Assembly (NCBI GenBank): GCA_937958145.1
Contig: CALGOE010000236.1
Coordinates: 1-17,059, forward strand
Source of the DNA: an uncultured Desulfobacca sp.
Lineage (GTDB): Bacteria; Desulfobacterota; Desulfobaccia; Desulfobaccales; Desulfobaccaceae
Direction: 5' to 3'
DNA length: 17,059 nt
The translations under genes and the position numbers were made by a program. The notes under the pieces were generated by a model. It searched no databases. It had not been told where the DNA came from and saw only the letters and a program-made list of their open reading frames with translations. Below are positions 6,843-14,079 of this stretch, in pieces; position 1 is the first letter of the stretch, and the number at the start of each line of letters is the position of its first letter.

Positions 6843-8783
6843 ATGAAAAAAAGTCTGTTGCTAGACGTGCCATCGCCAGCAACCCGCGGTTTTGGCCCGG
6901 CCGGCGCCATGGAGCCGGAAGATTACGAGCGCACCCGACGCTCTCTGTTGTACGTGGTGTTGGTGGTGGCGCTGCTCTTCGGCTTCCTGATCCTGCGGGT
7001 CTGGTATTTACAACTGGTTAAGGGTCATGAATTCAGCCAAAAATCCGAAAGCAACCGGGTCCGCTATCGGGATCTGCCCCCGTGGCGGGGGATGATCTTT
7101 GATGCCCGGGGCGTAGCGCTGGTCAACAATCGGGAGTCCTATGACGCCATGGTTATTCTCGAGGATGTCCCCGACGCCAAAGAGTTGGCCCGCCATCTGG
7201 GGCAGTTGCTCAACATGAATTATCTGGACATCCTCACCCGCATCCTGACAGCCCAAGAGGATAATCTGGCCCGGACCATCCGCATCAAAGAAGACCTGAC
7301 CATGGATGAGGTGGCCCTCCTGGAAACCTTCAAATACGAGCTTCCCGGCGTGATCATCCAAATTCAACCGAAGCGGGAGTATCAGACCAATAACCTGGGA
7401 TCCCATCTCATCGGCTATCTGGGCGAAATTACCGAAGCCCAATTAAAGAGCGGCAAGTTTCCCAACAACAAAATGGGCGATGACGTGGGCAAATGCGGCG
7501 TGGAATTGGGCTACAACGCCTATCTCACCGGCCAACGGGGCAGCCAGCAGATCGAGGTGGACGCCCTCGGCCGGCAACTGCGCTTATTGAAAAATACTCC
7601 GGCCAGCCCCGGGGCCAATGTTTTTCTCACCATTGACTGGCGCCTCCAGGCCAAGGCCGAGGAGCTGCTCCAGGGCAAGGTCGGCGCCATTGTCGCCATG
7701 GACCCCCAATCCGGACGGATTCTGGCCATGGCCTCGGCCCCCACCTTTGATCAGAGCCGCTTCGCCCGCACCGTCTCCGCCGAGTATTGGCGGGAATTGA
7801 TGAACAATAAAGATCACCCGTTGGAAAATCGCGTCCTCAAGGGCCAGTATCCGCCCGGCTCAACCTTTAAAATCGTGATGGCAGTGGCAGCTCTGGAAGA
7901 AGGCATCGTCAACCCTTACACCTCTTTTCTCTGTCGGGGCGGAATGCAGATAGGCAACCGCTATTTCAACTGCCACGCCAGGCGGGGACACGGCAGCGTA
8001 GCCCTGCATCGCAGTTTGGTGCAGTCCTGCGACGTCTATTATTACAACGTGGGTCTGAGATTAGGAGTGGACCGGATTGCCAAATGGAGTCGCAAATTCG
8101 GCCTGGGGGCGCCCACCGGCATCCTCCTGGATTCCGAAAAGCCGGGGTTGGTGCCATCCTCCGAGTGGAAGAAAAAACGTTTCAACCAACCCTGGTATGA
8201 GGGCGAAACACCCTCGGTGGCCATCGGCCAGGGCTACAATCTCACCACCCCCCTGCAGATGGTGCGGGTGGCTGCCGCCATCTGCAACGGCGGCATTATT
8301 TACACCCCCACCGTCGTTGAAAAGATCGTCAACGCCGACGGCGAGGTGGCCTATCAGTTTCAACCCCAGATCCAATCCCGGCTGGATGCCTCCCCCAAGA
8401 CCCTGGACCTGGTGCGCCGGGCCTGTCGCGGCGTGGTCATGGAAGGTGGGGGCACCGGTGCCGCCGCCCGGATTCCCTATACCGATGTGGGCGGCAAGAC
8501 CGGCACCTCCCAGGTCGTCTCCCTGGGCAAAGAAGGCAAGGGCAAAGCCCGCCGCAAAACTCAGGACCATGCCTGGTTCGTGAGTTTTGCACCGGTGGAA
8601 AAAAGTCAGATCGCCGTCGCCGTCATCATTGAACACGGCGGCCAGGGCGGCAGGGTTGCGGCCCCGGTGGCCCGGGAGGTTATGGCTGAATTTTTCCGGC
8701 TGAAACAGGAGGACAACGATAAAAAAGAGAGTGCCGGCCAGGCCGCCTCTGCCAGCACCGGGGCTCAGGAGTCCCAGCCGTAG
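6843..8783 (+). CDS. mrdA: Peptidoglycan D,D-transpeptidase MrdA (penicillin-binding protein 2)
   Basis: PBP2 crosslinks new lateral-wall peptidoglycan during elongation and is the target of mecillinam in enterobacteria. The 646 residues run as follows: a cytoplasmic N-terminus of about 33 residues, a membrane anchor at 34-58 (LLYVVLVVALLFGFLILRVW), the PBP dimerisation or pedestal domain (RDLPPWRGMIFDARGVALVN onward), then the transpeptidase domain. All catalytic motifs are present: S340-TFK343 in QYPPGSTFK, SCD at 395-397 and KTGTS at 552-556. The C-terminal tail is Ala/Ser/Glu-rich. The ATG at 6843 has GAGG 5 nt upstream; a later ATG at 6909 has no such site. The last 19 nt overlap the end of pcm on the other strand. 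RodA, the usual partner, does not follow. Confidence 0.96.
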   Translation: MKKSLLLDVPSPATRGFGPAGAMEPEDYERTRRSLLYVVLVVALLFGFLILRVWYLQLVKGHEFSQKSESNRVRYRDLPPWRGMIFDARGVALVNNRESYDAMVILEDVPDAKELARHLGQLLNMNYLDILTRILTAQEDNLARTIRIKEDLTMDEVALLETFKYELPGVIIQIQPKREYQTNNLGSHLIGYLGEITEAQLKSGKFPNNKMGDDVGKCGVELGYNAYLTGQRGSQQIEVDALGRQLRLLKNTPASPGANVFLTIDWRLQAKAEELLQGKVGAIVAMDPQSGRILAMASAPTFDQSRFARTVSAEYWRELMNNKDHPLENRVLKGQYPPGSTFKIVMAVAALEEGIVNPYTSFLCRGGMQIGNRYFNCHARRGHGSVALHRSLVQSCDVYYYNVGLRLGVDRIAKWSRKFGLGAPTGILLDSEKPGLVPSSEWKKKRFNQPWYEGETPSVAIGQGYNLTTPLQMVRVAAAICNGGIIYTPTVVEKIVNADGEVAYQFQPQIQSRLDASPKTLDLVRRACRGVVMEGGGTGAAARIPYTDVGGKTGTSQVVSLGKEGKGKARRKTQDHAWFVSFAPVEKSQIAVAVIIEHGGQGGRVAAPVAREVMAEFFRLKQEDNDKKESAGQAASASTGAQESQP

Positions 8784-9427
8784 CTGCCGATGAGCTTGAC
8801 AAAACGACAGCCGCCCCGATAATCATGTTTGATCCCCTCGGGCGTTTTCCGCACCACGTCCAGGGTCTGGCTGAAGCGATCGCCCACCGGGATTACCAGG
8901 CGGCCGCCCATGGCCAGTTGATCCAGGAGCGGCCGGGGGATGCCGGGAGCCGCCGCAGTCACTATGATGGCCTGAAAAGGCGCCTCTTCCGGCCAGCCCA
9001 GGGTGCCGTCGCCCACCTTGATCTTGATATTAAAATAACGCAGGGACTCCAGAGTCCGGCGGGCCTTGGCCGCCAGGTCGGGCAGCCTCTCGATGGTATA
9101 GACCTCGGGTACGATCTCCGCCAAAACTGCCGCCTGATAGCCGCAGCCGGTGCCGATTTCCAAGACCTTCTCGGTGCCCTCCAACTCCAGGGCTTCGGTC
9201 ATGAAGGCGACGATATAAGGTTGCGAGATGGTCTGTTGTTCGCCGATGGGGAGGGGAAAATCACCGTAGGCCTGACTCCGCAAGGCCTCTTCGACAAAGA
9301 GGTGGCGCGGCACCTTGCGCATGGCCGCCAAGACTTTGGGGTCCCGGATCCCCCGGGGAATGAGCTGGGTCCGGACCATGTTCTCCCGGGCTGCAGCCAT
9401 GGCATCCGCCGGTTTCTGTGCCGCCAT
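8765..9427 (-). CDS. pcm: Protein-L-isoaspartate O-methyltransferase
   Basis: Pcm methylates L-isoaspartyl residues formed by protein ageing, using S-adenosylmethionine, and so starts their repair. The 220 residues carry the family motifs: VRTQLIPRGIRDPKVLAAM (18-36), VPRHLFV, GEQQTISQPYIVAFM (62-76, the substrate site) and the SAM-binding motif VLEIGTGCGYQAAVLA (88-103), followed by VYTIERLPDLA and VTAAAPGIP. The ATG at 9427 has GAGAGG about 7 nt upstream. It lies 28 nt after the hps-rraA stop and is probably the last gene of that operon. Its 3' end overlaps mrdA on the opposite strand by 19 nt. Confidence 0.95.
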   Translation of the reverse strand: MAAQKPADAMAAARENMVRTQLIPRGIRDPKVLAAMRKVPRHLFVEEALRSQAYGDFPLPIGEQQTISQPYIVAFMTEALELEGTEKVLEIGTGCGYQAAVLAEIVPEVYTIERLPDLAAKARRTLESLRYFNIKIKVGDGTLGWPEEAPFQAIIVTAAAPGIPRPLLDQLAMGGRLVIPVGDRFSQTLDVVRKTPEGIKHDYRGGCRFVKLIGSYGWDS

Positions 9428-9455
9428 TTCGTCCCTCTCCCGGTAGTGTGCGCCG

Positions 9456-10745
9456 TTACCTTTTCTTATCCCACCGCAGCAGTTCGGTCACTGCCCCCAG
9501 GGTCCGACCGCCTTTGATCTCCTCCCGGATGCGGTTCTCCCGCTCCAGGACGTCCATAGCCCGGTTGGCGTACTCCACCGCCAGTTTCTGGGGCAGGACC
9601 ACCACGCCGTCATCATCTCCCAGGATCCAATCACCGGTTTCCACGGTAACCTGAGCGATGCGGATGGGCACGCCGATCTCGCCGAACCCCTTGGGCTCCC
9701 CGGCGTTGGGCATCACCAGACGGGAAAAAGCCGGAAAGCGCATCTGGGCAATATCTCCGGCATCCCGCAGGGCGCCGTGAATAACCACCCCGGCCACCTG
9801 GCGTTGGATGGCTGAGTGGGTGGCCAGTTCCCCCCAGATGGCCGGGCCCACCCCGCCGGCGTCCACCACGATGACATCGCCCGGTTCGGCCTGGTCAATG
9901 GCCTGCACCGGTTTTGACCAATCCCCGGGAGAGGTGCGCACCGTCAGGGCCCGGCCCGCGACCCTGAGTCCTGGGGCCAAGGGACGGATATCCGGCAGCA
10001 CCCCGCCCCGATGCAGGGCGTCGGAGAGGTTGGCGGCGGACACCTGCTTCAGGGCGTCCAGGATCTGGGCCGGCCCCACCCGTTGAAACAGGGTGGTAGG
10101 GATCACCGCCTGTTCATCCAGAGCCCGGCGGATTTCCCGGGTGGCCTGGGCCGGATCCGCCGCCTTGGTGATGGCCCCGCCGACAATGACATACTGCGCC
10201 CCCGCGGCCACCGCCTGCCAGGCCGTGCCGGAGTGGATCCCCCCGGCTACCCCCACGGGGATCTGTACCGCCTGACTCACCTGCCGCAGCAGGGCAAAGG
10301 GGTCCCGACCGGCCATCTGTTCGTCAATGGCCACGTGCACCGTGATATAGTCGGCCCCCAGGGCCTCAGCCTGTTGCGCCCGGGCCACCGGGTCGGCCAC
10401 GCTGATCAGGTCCACGACAATCTTGGCGCCGTAATTCTTCCCCGCCAGGACACATTCAGCAATGGTGGCATCACTGGCCGCCCCCAGGACATCCACCAGG
10501 TCAGCCCCGGCCTTGGCCGCACACTCCACCTCGATGCGGCCGGCGTCCATGATCTTCATGTCGGCAATGATGGTCTGCTGAGGAAAATGGCGCCGTAATT
10601 CCCGCACCGCATTGAGTCCCTCACTTTTAATCAGCGGGGTCCCGGCCTCCAGCCAGTCTACCCCGGCCGGCACCGCCAGTTCCGCCACCCGCAGCGCCCG
10701 GGACAGATCCACAAAATCAAGGGCAAGTTGTAAAGGTATAGGCAT
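9456..10745 (-). CDS. Fused 3-hexulose-6-phosphate synthase / RraA-family aldolase-like protein
   Basis: The 429-residue protein joins two known families. Residues 1 to about 212 are a hexulose-6-phosphate synthase of the OMP-decarboxylase superfamily: QLALDFVDLSRAL, WLEAGTPLIKSEG, the catalytic DMKIMD (62-67, DxKxxD), VHVAIDEQMAGRDP, VGVAGGIHSGT and VIVGGAITKAADP. This enzyme interconverts formaldehyde plus ribulose 5-phosphate and hexulose 6-phosphate. Residues from about 225 to 429 are RraA-like (the HMG/CHA aldolase and RNase E inhibitor family): LSDALHRGG, PGDVIVVDAGG, WGELAT, HGALRD (323-328) and GDWILGDDDGVVVLP (371-385). The ATG at 10745 has a weak GGAA upstream. The same two-domain fusion is known, chiefly in archaea. 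hxlB lies 59 nt upstream. Domain calls are secure; the role of the second domain is not. Confidence 0.92.
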   Translation of the reverse strand: MPIPLQLALDFVDLSRALRVAELAVPAGVDWLEAGTPLIKSEGLNAVRELRRHFPQQTIIADMKIMDAGRIEVECAAKAGADLVDVLGAASDATIAECVLAGKNYGAKIVVDLISVADPVARAQQAEALGADYITVHVAIDEQMAGRDPFALLRQVSQAVQIPVGVAGGIHSGTAWQAVAAGAQYVIVGGAITKAADPAQATREIRRALDEQAVIPTTLFQRVGPAQILDALKQVSAANLSDALHRGGVLPDIRPLAPGLRVAGRALTVRTSPGDWSKPVQAIDQAEPGDVIVVDAGGVGPAIWGELATHSAIQRQVAGVVIHGALRDAGDIAQMRFPAFSRLVMPNAGEPKGFGEIGVPIRIAQVTVETGDWILGDDDGVVVLPQKLAVEYANRAMDVLERENRIREEIKGGRTLGAVTELLRWDKKR

Positions 10746-10757
10746 AGTGTTCCGAAC

Positions 10758-10787
10758 TATCAGTTGTCATCTGTTCGTTATCAGTTG
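10758..10787. repeat. Short direct repeats TATCAGTTG in the hxlB-hps gap
   Basis: TATCAGTTG occurs at 10758-10766 and again at 10779-10787, 21 bp apart, about two helical turns, just upstream of the hps start codon. This may be chance or a remnant of a low-complexity intergenic repeat; no function can be assigned. Confidence 0.4.
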
Positions 10788-10804
10788 CTGGCCAGGCCGG
10801 CTCC

Positions 10805-11413
10805 TCACTCCAGATCGGCATGCCGGGACAAGACCTGTTCCCGATCCCGTCCCAACCGGCGATGAAAGAGCAGCAGCACCACCGCCTCCAGAAAAAGAAA
10901 GGCAGCCTGCTCAAAGAGGCTGCCCGGACACTGGTGCGAATCTTCCTCCTGGGCCAGGGTCAATTTCGTGGTGCCGGGAATGACGACGGTAAGATCAGCC
11001 AAACGCCCGATGACCGAATCCAGGTGCGCGGTCAAAGCAATGGTGCGCGCCTGGCGGCTGCGGGCCTGACGGACCAGACCGCAGGTATGGCCGGTTTCCC
11101 CCGAGCCGGAGATGGCTACCAGGATATCTCCGGGCTGAAGCCGCGGCGTGATGGTCTCACCGACATAATAAACAATAAAACCCAACTGCATCAGACGCAT
11201 GCAGAAGGTGCGCAGAATAAAGCCCGAGCGGCCGGCGCCGAAACAAAAGATGCGCCGGGCCTTTTCCAGGTCCTGCAGCAGGGTCTCGGCCGCGGCCGGG
11301 TCAATACGGCCGAGAACCGGCCTGATTTCCCCGACGATCTGGTCCAAGGCCCACCTCAGGTCCCGCTGCTGTTGTTCCCCAAACCCCGAAGCGGTGGCAT
11401 GCTGTGGCAACAT
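10805..11413 (-). CDS. hxlB: 6-phospho-3-hexuloisomerase (SIS domain)
   Basis: This enzyme converts 3-hexulose 6-phosphate to fructose 6-phosphate, the second step of the ribulose-monophosphate pathway. The 202 residues form a single SIS domain: RIFCFGAGRSGFILRTFCMR with the GAGRSG phosphosugar loop (59-64), VAISGSGETGHT with SGSGET (102-107), and PGSLFEQAAFLFLEAVV carrying the conserved Glu168. The ATG at 11413 has GGAG 8 nt upstream. The frame is open a further 100 codons upstream, but that extension has no family resemblance and overlaps the likely promoter, so it is rejected. It is the first gene of hxlB-hps/rraA-pcm. The general SIS family also holds other isomerases, but the pairing with hps makes this assignment strong. 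Confidence 0.93.
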   Translation of the reverse strand: MLPQHATASGFGEQQQRDLRWALDQIVGEIRPVLGRIDPAAAETLLQDLEKARRIFCFGAGRSGFILRTFCMRLMQLGFIVYYVGETITPRLQPGDILVAISGSGETGHTCGLVRQARSRQARTIALTAHLDSVIGRLADLTVVIPGTTKLTLAQEEDSHQCPGSLFEQAAFLFLEAVVLLLFHRRLGRDREQVLSRHADLE

Positions 11414-11495
11414 GGTTGCTTCTCCTTGCTGGTCCCGGTCCGAGCATCCTCGGCTCCAGGCGGTCAAAGTTGCCAAAACTCCTGATATTAAAATA

Positions 11496-11524
11496 TTTTT
11501 ACCACAGCGGCGGGCGGAAGTCAA
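11496..11524 (-). promoter_or_regulatory. Candidate sigma-70 promoter for hxlB-hps/rraA-pcm
   Basis: On the minus strand TTGACT (11524-11519) is followed after exactly 17 nt by TAAAAA (11501-11496), in an AT-rich patch. It would give a leader of about 75 nt before the hxlB ATG, with a 5-bp hairpin in it. Spacing is ideal; the -10 matches the consensus at four of six positions. Confidence 0.45.
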
Positions 11525-11584
11525 AAAAACCGGCCAGACCGGAATAATTATTTTCCCACCCTCTCTCCCCTGGGCATATTTCAT

Positions 11585-11613
11585 TTGAATTTCACCTGTG
11601 TTTTGGCGAAAAT
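11585..11613 (+). promoter_or_regulatory. Weak candidate promoter for the rightward gene run
   Basis: TTGAAT (11585-11590) and GAAAAT (11608-11613) are separated by 17 nt; a 19-nt spacing would give AAATAT instead. Both boxes are partial matches. The position about 150 nt before the zinc-protein gene would place the ATTGTGGG inverted repeat in the leader. Confidence 0.25.
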
Positions 11614-11629
11614 ATGGATGGGGACGGTG

Positions 11630-11662
11630 ATTGTGGGCCTTTTCCCCATTTCCTCCCACAAT
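11630..11662. repeat. 8-bp inverted repeat ATTGTGGG/CCCACAAT
   Basis: Perfect arms at 11630-11637 and 11655-11662 are separated by a 17-nt pyrimidine-rich loop. It lies between the weak rightward promoter and the ribosome-binding site of the next gene, where it could be an operator or an RNA hairpin. Confidence 0.5.
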
Positions 11663-11763
11663 TGGCAGAGGAAAAATGCTTCCCCTCCCCTCTGCCCGGG
11701 AGAAAACCGCCATCGGTGGCGCTGGGACTGCAGCCCCACCCAGGCTTCTGGCAGGAGGTGGCT

Positions 11764-12279
11764 ATGGAAAAGTATAAAGAACGGAAATGGAGCGGCGAAA
11801 AAGGCAAGAAATTCGGCAAGGTGGATGATCCCTACCTGCCGGCTGGCGGCCGCGCCGAAATGGCTGTCTGTACCACCTGCAAGGCCATCTATCAGAATAA
11901 ACGCTGGTTTTATGACGACGAACTCTATCGCCAGAATTTCTCCAAAGAGACCACCAACCGGGTGACCTGTCCGGGCTGTCAAAAAGTCCAGGATCATTAC
12001 TACGAAGGGGTTCTCACCCTGGAAGGCGATTTCCTGGCCGGCCATCGTGAGGAAATCATCACCCTGCTGAACCGGGAGGCCGACCGGGTGGCCCAGAAAA
12101 GCCCTTTGGATCGGGTCATTCAGATGATCTCAGAGGGCGCCGATCGGCTCATCGTCGAGACCACCACGGAAAAACTGGCCCAGCGCCTGGGCAAGGCGGT
12201 CTATCGGGCTTATAAAGGCAACCTGGACTTCCGTTGGTCCCACATGAACAAATTTGTCCGGGTCTACTGGTCCAGATAA
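11764..12279 (+). CDS. BCAM0308-like two-knuckle zinc protein
   Basis: This is a 171-residue soluble protein of unknown function. Residues 1-30 are strongly basic and charged (MEKYKERKWSGEKGKKFGKV), followed by DDPYLP. Two CxxC pairs, C36-TT-C39 and C69-PG-C72, would bind one zinc. After them come the conserved-looking GVLTLEGDFLAGHREEIITL, a middle segment with VETTTEKLAQRLGKAVYRAY (131-150) and KGNLDFRWSHMNKFVRVYW. The overall pattern matches what I remember of proteins annotated as BCAM0308 family in proteobacteria; this was not checked against a database. The ATG at 11764 has GGAGG upstream; 50 further open codons upstream are low-complexity and rejected. It is followed 24 nt later by the sirtuin gene, so the two are probably cotranscribed. 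Confidence 0.7.
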   Translation: MEKYKERKWSGEKGKKFGKVDDPYLPAGGRAEMAVCTTCKAIYQNKRWFYDDELYRQNFSKETTNRVTCPGCQKVQDHYYEGVLTLEGDFLAGHREEIITLLNREADRVAQKSPLDRVIQMISEGADRLIVETTTEKLAQRLGKAVYRAYKGNLDFRWSHMNKFVRVYWSR

Positions 12280-12303
12280 GGGCCGACCGGGGAAGAGAGC
12301 GCC

Positions 12304-13038
12304 GTGCCTGAGGCTGATCTGGAGGTCTTGCGCCACCGTCTCCATCAAAGCCGGGATGTCGTCGTCCTCACCGGCGCCGGCATTTCGGCGGAGTCCGGCG
12401 TCCCTACTTTTCGGGGACCCGACGGGCTCTGGCGCCAATACCGGGCCGTTGATCTGGCCACCCCCCAGGCCTTTCAGCGGGACCCGCGCCTGGTCTGGGA
12501 GTTCTATCAGTGGCGCCGGCAGCTGCTGGCGCCGCTGCAGCCCAATCCGGCCCACCGGGCCCTGGCCGCCTTGGAGCAGCGCTGCCCCCGCTTTACCCTG
12601 ATTACCCAGAATATCGACGGCCTCCATGCCCTGGCCGGCAGCCGGCGGATCATCGAACTTCACGGCAATATCTGGCACCTGCGCTGCACCGGTTGTGGCC
12701 AGGTCAGGGAAGATCGCCGCCTGGATCTGCCGCCTCTACCTGCTTGCCAAACGTGCGGCGCCCTCCTGCGGCCGCACGTCGTCTGGTTCGGCGAAACGTT
12801 GGACCCCGCCGTCCTGGCCGCGGCCTACGCTGCGGTTGCGGCCTGTGACCTGATGTTGGTCATCGGTACCTCTGGTCTGGTCCAACCGGCCGCCTCCCTG
12901 GGCTACCTGGCCAAACAAAGGGGGGCCTTTGTAGCCGAAATCAATCTGGAGCCGACGCCCCAGTCGGATCTGTATGATCTTTCCCTGCTGGGCAAAGCCG
13001 GCGATTTGGTACCCCGGCTGTTGCCGGCAGCGAGGTAA
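12304..13038 (+). CDS. cobB: Sirtuin, NAD-dependent protein deacylase (CobB type)
   Basis: Sirtuins remove acyl groups from lysines using NAD. The 244 residues contain the Rossmann NAD site LTGAGISAESGVPTFRGPDG (22-41), TQNIDGLH (101-108), the catalytic His120 in ELHGN, a zinc site of four cysteines (C128, C131, C148, C151), VVWFGE (159-164), GTSGLVQPA and a C-terminal LGKAGDLVPRLL. FYQWRR holds a YxxR pair (Y68, R71), the feature that in E. coli CobB and SIRT5 goes with removal of succinyl and malonyl groups, so desuccinylase activity is likely. The start is GTG at 12304 with GGGGAAGAG upstream; no ATG precedes the NAD motif. The next gene begins 3 nt after the stop. Confidence 0.94.
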   Translation: MPEADLEVLRHRLHQSRDVVVLTGAGISAESGVPTFRGPDGLWRQYRAVDLATPQAFQRDPRLVWEFYQWRRQLLAPLQPNPAHRALAALEQRCPRFTLITQNIDGLHALAGSRRIIELHGNIWHLRCTGCGQVREDRRLDLPPLPACQTCGALLRPHVVWFGETLDPAVLAAAYAAVAACDLMLVIGTSGLVQPAASLGYLAKQRGAFVAEINLEPTPQSDLYDLSLLGKAGDLVPRLLPAAR

Positions 13039-13041
13039 TTC

Positions 13042-13434
13042 ATGACCTTTCGTACCGCCCTGGGCCTCATTCTGTCTGTGCTCCTGGTCGCCCCCGGCCC
13101 TGCCGGCGCTGCCAAAGATGCCCCCAATCCCGCCGGCCTTGCCGAACTGGCCGCAGTTAGCGCCGAACTCCAGGAAAACACCAAAGATTTGCGCCGCAAC
13201 ATCACCCATTGGCAGAAAATTTCCCAGGATGCCAACCTGGCTGCCGCCGAGAAACAACAATGGCACCAGAAAGCCACCGCCTATCTCCAGGAGTGTCTGG
13301 CCTATAATACTCTGCTGGCCCAGGTGGATATCAAAAAAATCCCTGATGCCGCCGCGGCCCAACGCTTTGCCGCCGACCGCCGCACCTTTCAACGGGAATT
13401 ACTCTTTTTCCAGGAAATGCTGCAAAAACCTTGA
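13042..13434 (+). CDS. Small secreted helical protein of unknown function
   Basis: I do not recognise this 130-residue protein. Residues 1-23 are a clear signal peptide: MTFRTALGLILSVLLVAPGP then AGA-AKD, with a typical Ala-x-Ala cleavage site. The mature part is Ala/Gln/Glu/Lys-rich and predicted by eye to be helical or coiled-coil (LAAVSAELQENTKDLRRNI, AAEKQQWHQKATAYLQE), with one cysteine (C105 by rough count) and no membrane segment. It would act in the periplasm. The ATG has GAGG 6 nt upstream, formed within the end of cobB, so coupling to the sirtuin gene is likely. It ends 51 nt before the flavin reductase gene. Confidence 0.75.
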   Translation: MTFRTALGLILSVLLVAPGPAGAAKDAPNPAGLAELAAVSAELQENTKDLRRNITHWQKISQDANLAAAEKQQWHQKATAYLQECLAYNTLLAQVDIKKIPDAAAAQRFAADRRTFQRELLFFQEMLQKP

Positions 13435-13485
13435 GGGAGTCGCAGCCAATCTCTATGAACCGCATACTGCCATCAGGAGGGACCC

Positions 13486-14058
13486 ATGAAAAAGTCCATC
13501 GGCGCCAAGACGTTCCTTTATCCCATGCCCGTCTTTATCGTCGGCACCTATGATGATCAGCAAAAACCCAACATCGCCACCGTGGCCTGGGGCGGCATCT
13601 GCTGTTCCAAGCCCCCCAGCGTCACCATCTGCCTGCGCAAAGCCACTTATACCTATGGCAACCTCATGGCCCGCAAGGCCTTCACCATCTCCATCCCGCC
13701 GGAACATCGGGTCAAAGAGGCCGACTACGTGGGCATCGCCTCCGGTCGGGACACCGATAAATTCGCCGTCACCGGCCTGACGCCGGTGGCCAGCGATCTG
13801 GTGGATGCCCCCTATGTCCAGGAATTCCCCATGGTCTTGGAGTGTAAGGTCACCCATGTCCTGGAGATCGGCCTCCATACCCTGTTTGTCGGCGAAATTA
13901 TTGATATTAAAGTGGACGAAGATCATCTCACCGACAAAGGTATCCCGGACATCACCAAGATCAAACCCTTCAGCTTTGCCATGGACAGCATGGCGTATTA
14001 TACTACCGGGCCGTATCTGGCCCCGGCCTTCGCCATCGGCAAAGAACTGAAGAAATAA
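13486..14058 (+). CDS. Flavin reductase-like FMN-binding protein
   Basis: This 190-residue protein is of the flavin-reductase/split-barrel fold. It opens with KTFLYPMPVFIVGTYDDQQK, then PNIATVAWGGICCSKPPSVT and ICLRKATYTYGNLMARKAFT, the stretch that in this family cradles FMN, then ISIP. Later come LECKVTHVLEIGLHTLFVGE and a C-terminal FSFAMDSMAYY. Members reduce or bind FMN and often act with electron carriers in anaerobes; the partner cannot be told here. Two adjacent cysteines (ICCS) lie near the flavin loop. The ATG at 13486 has AGGAGGG 5 nt upstream, the strongest ribosome-binding site in this run. Family is fairly certain, exact function unknown. Confidence 0.85.
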   Translation: MKKSIGAKTFLYPMPVFIVGTYDDQQKPNIATVAWGGICCSKPPSVTICLRKATYTYGNLMARKAFTISIPPEHRVKEADYVGIASGRDTDKFAVTGLTPVASDLVDAPYVQEFPMVLECKVTHVLEIGLHTLFVGEIIDIKVDEDHLTDKGIPDITKIKPFSFAMDSMAYYTTGPYLAPAFAIGKELKK

Positions 14059-14079
14059 GCCCGTTGTAGGAAACGATCT

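Larger units (their letters stand above)
11414..11763. other. Second divergent control region, no gene seen
   Basis: About 350 bp between hxlB and the zinc-protein gene have no convincing coding sequence; frames that run through are extensions of the flanking genes. The region contains a candidate promoter in each direction, a small hairpin CCGAG-CATC-CTCGG (11440-11453) in the hxlB leader, a palindrome AATAATTATT (11543-11552), an 8-bp inverted repeat ATTGTGGG/CCCACAAT and a C-rich imperfect palindrome (11685-11702). Confidence 0.6.

Noticed and set aside
11414..11713. A 100-codon N-terminal extension of hxlB
   Set aside because: The extra residues are unlike any SIS protein and cover the likely promoter; the ATG at 11413 has its own ribosome-binding site.
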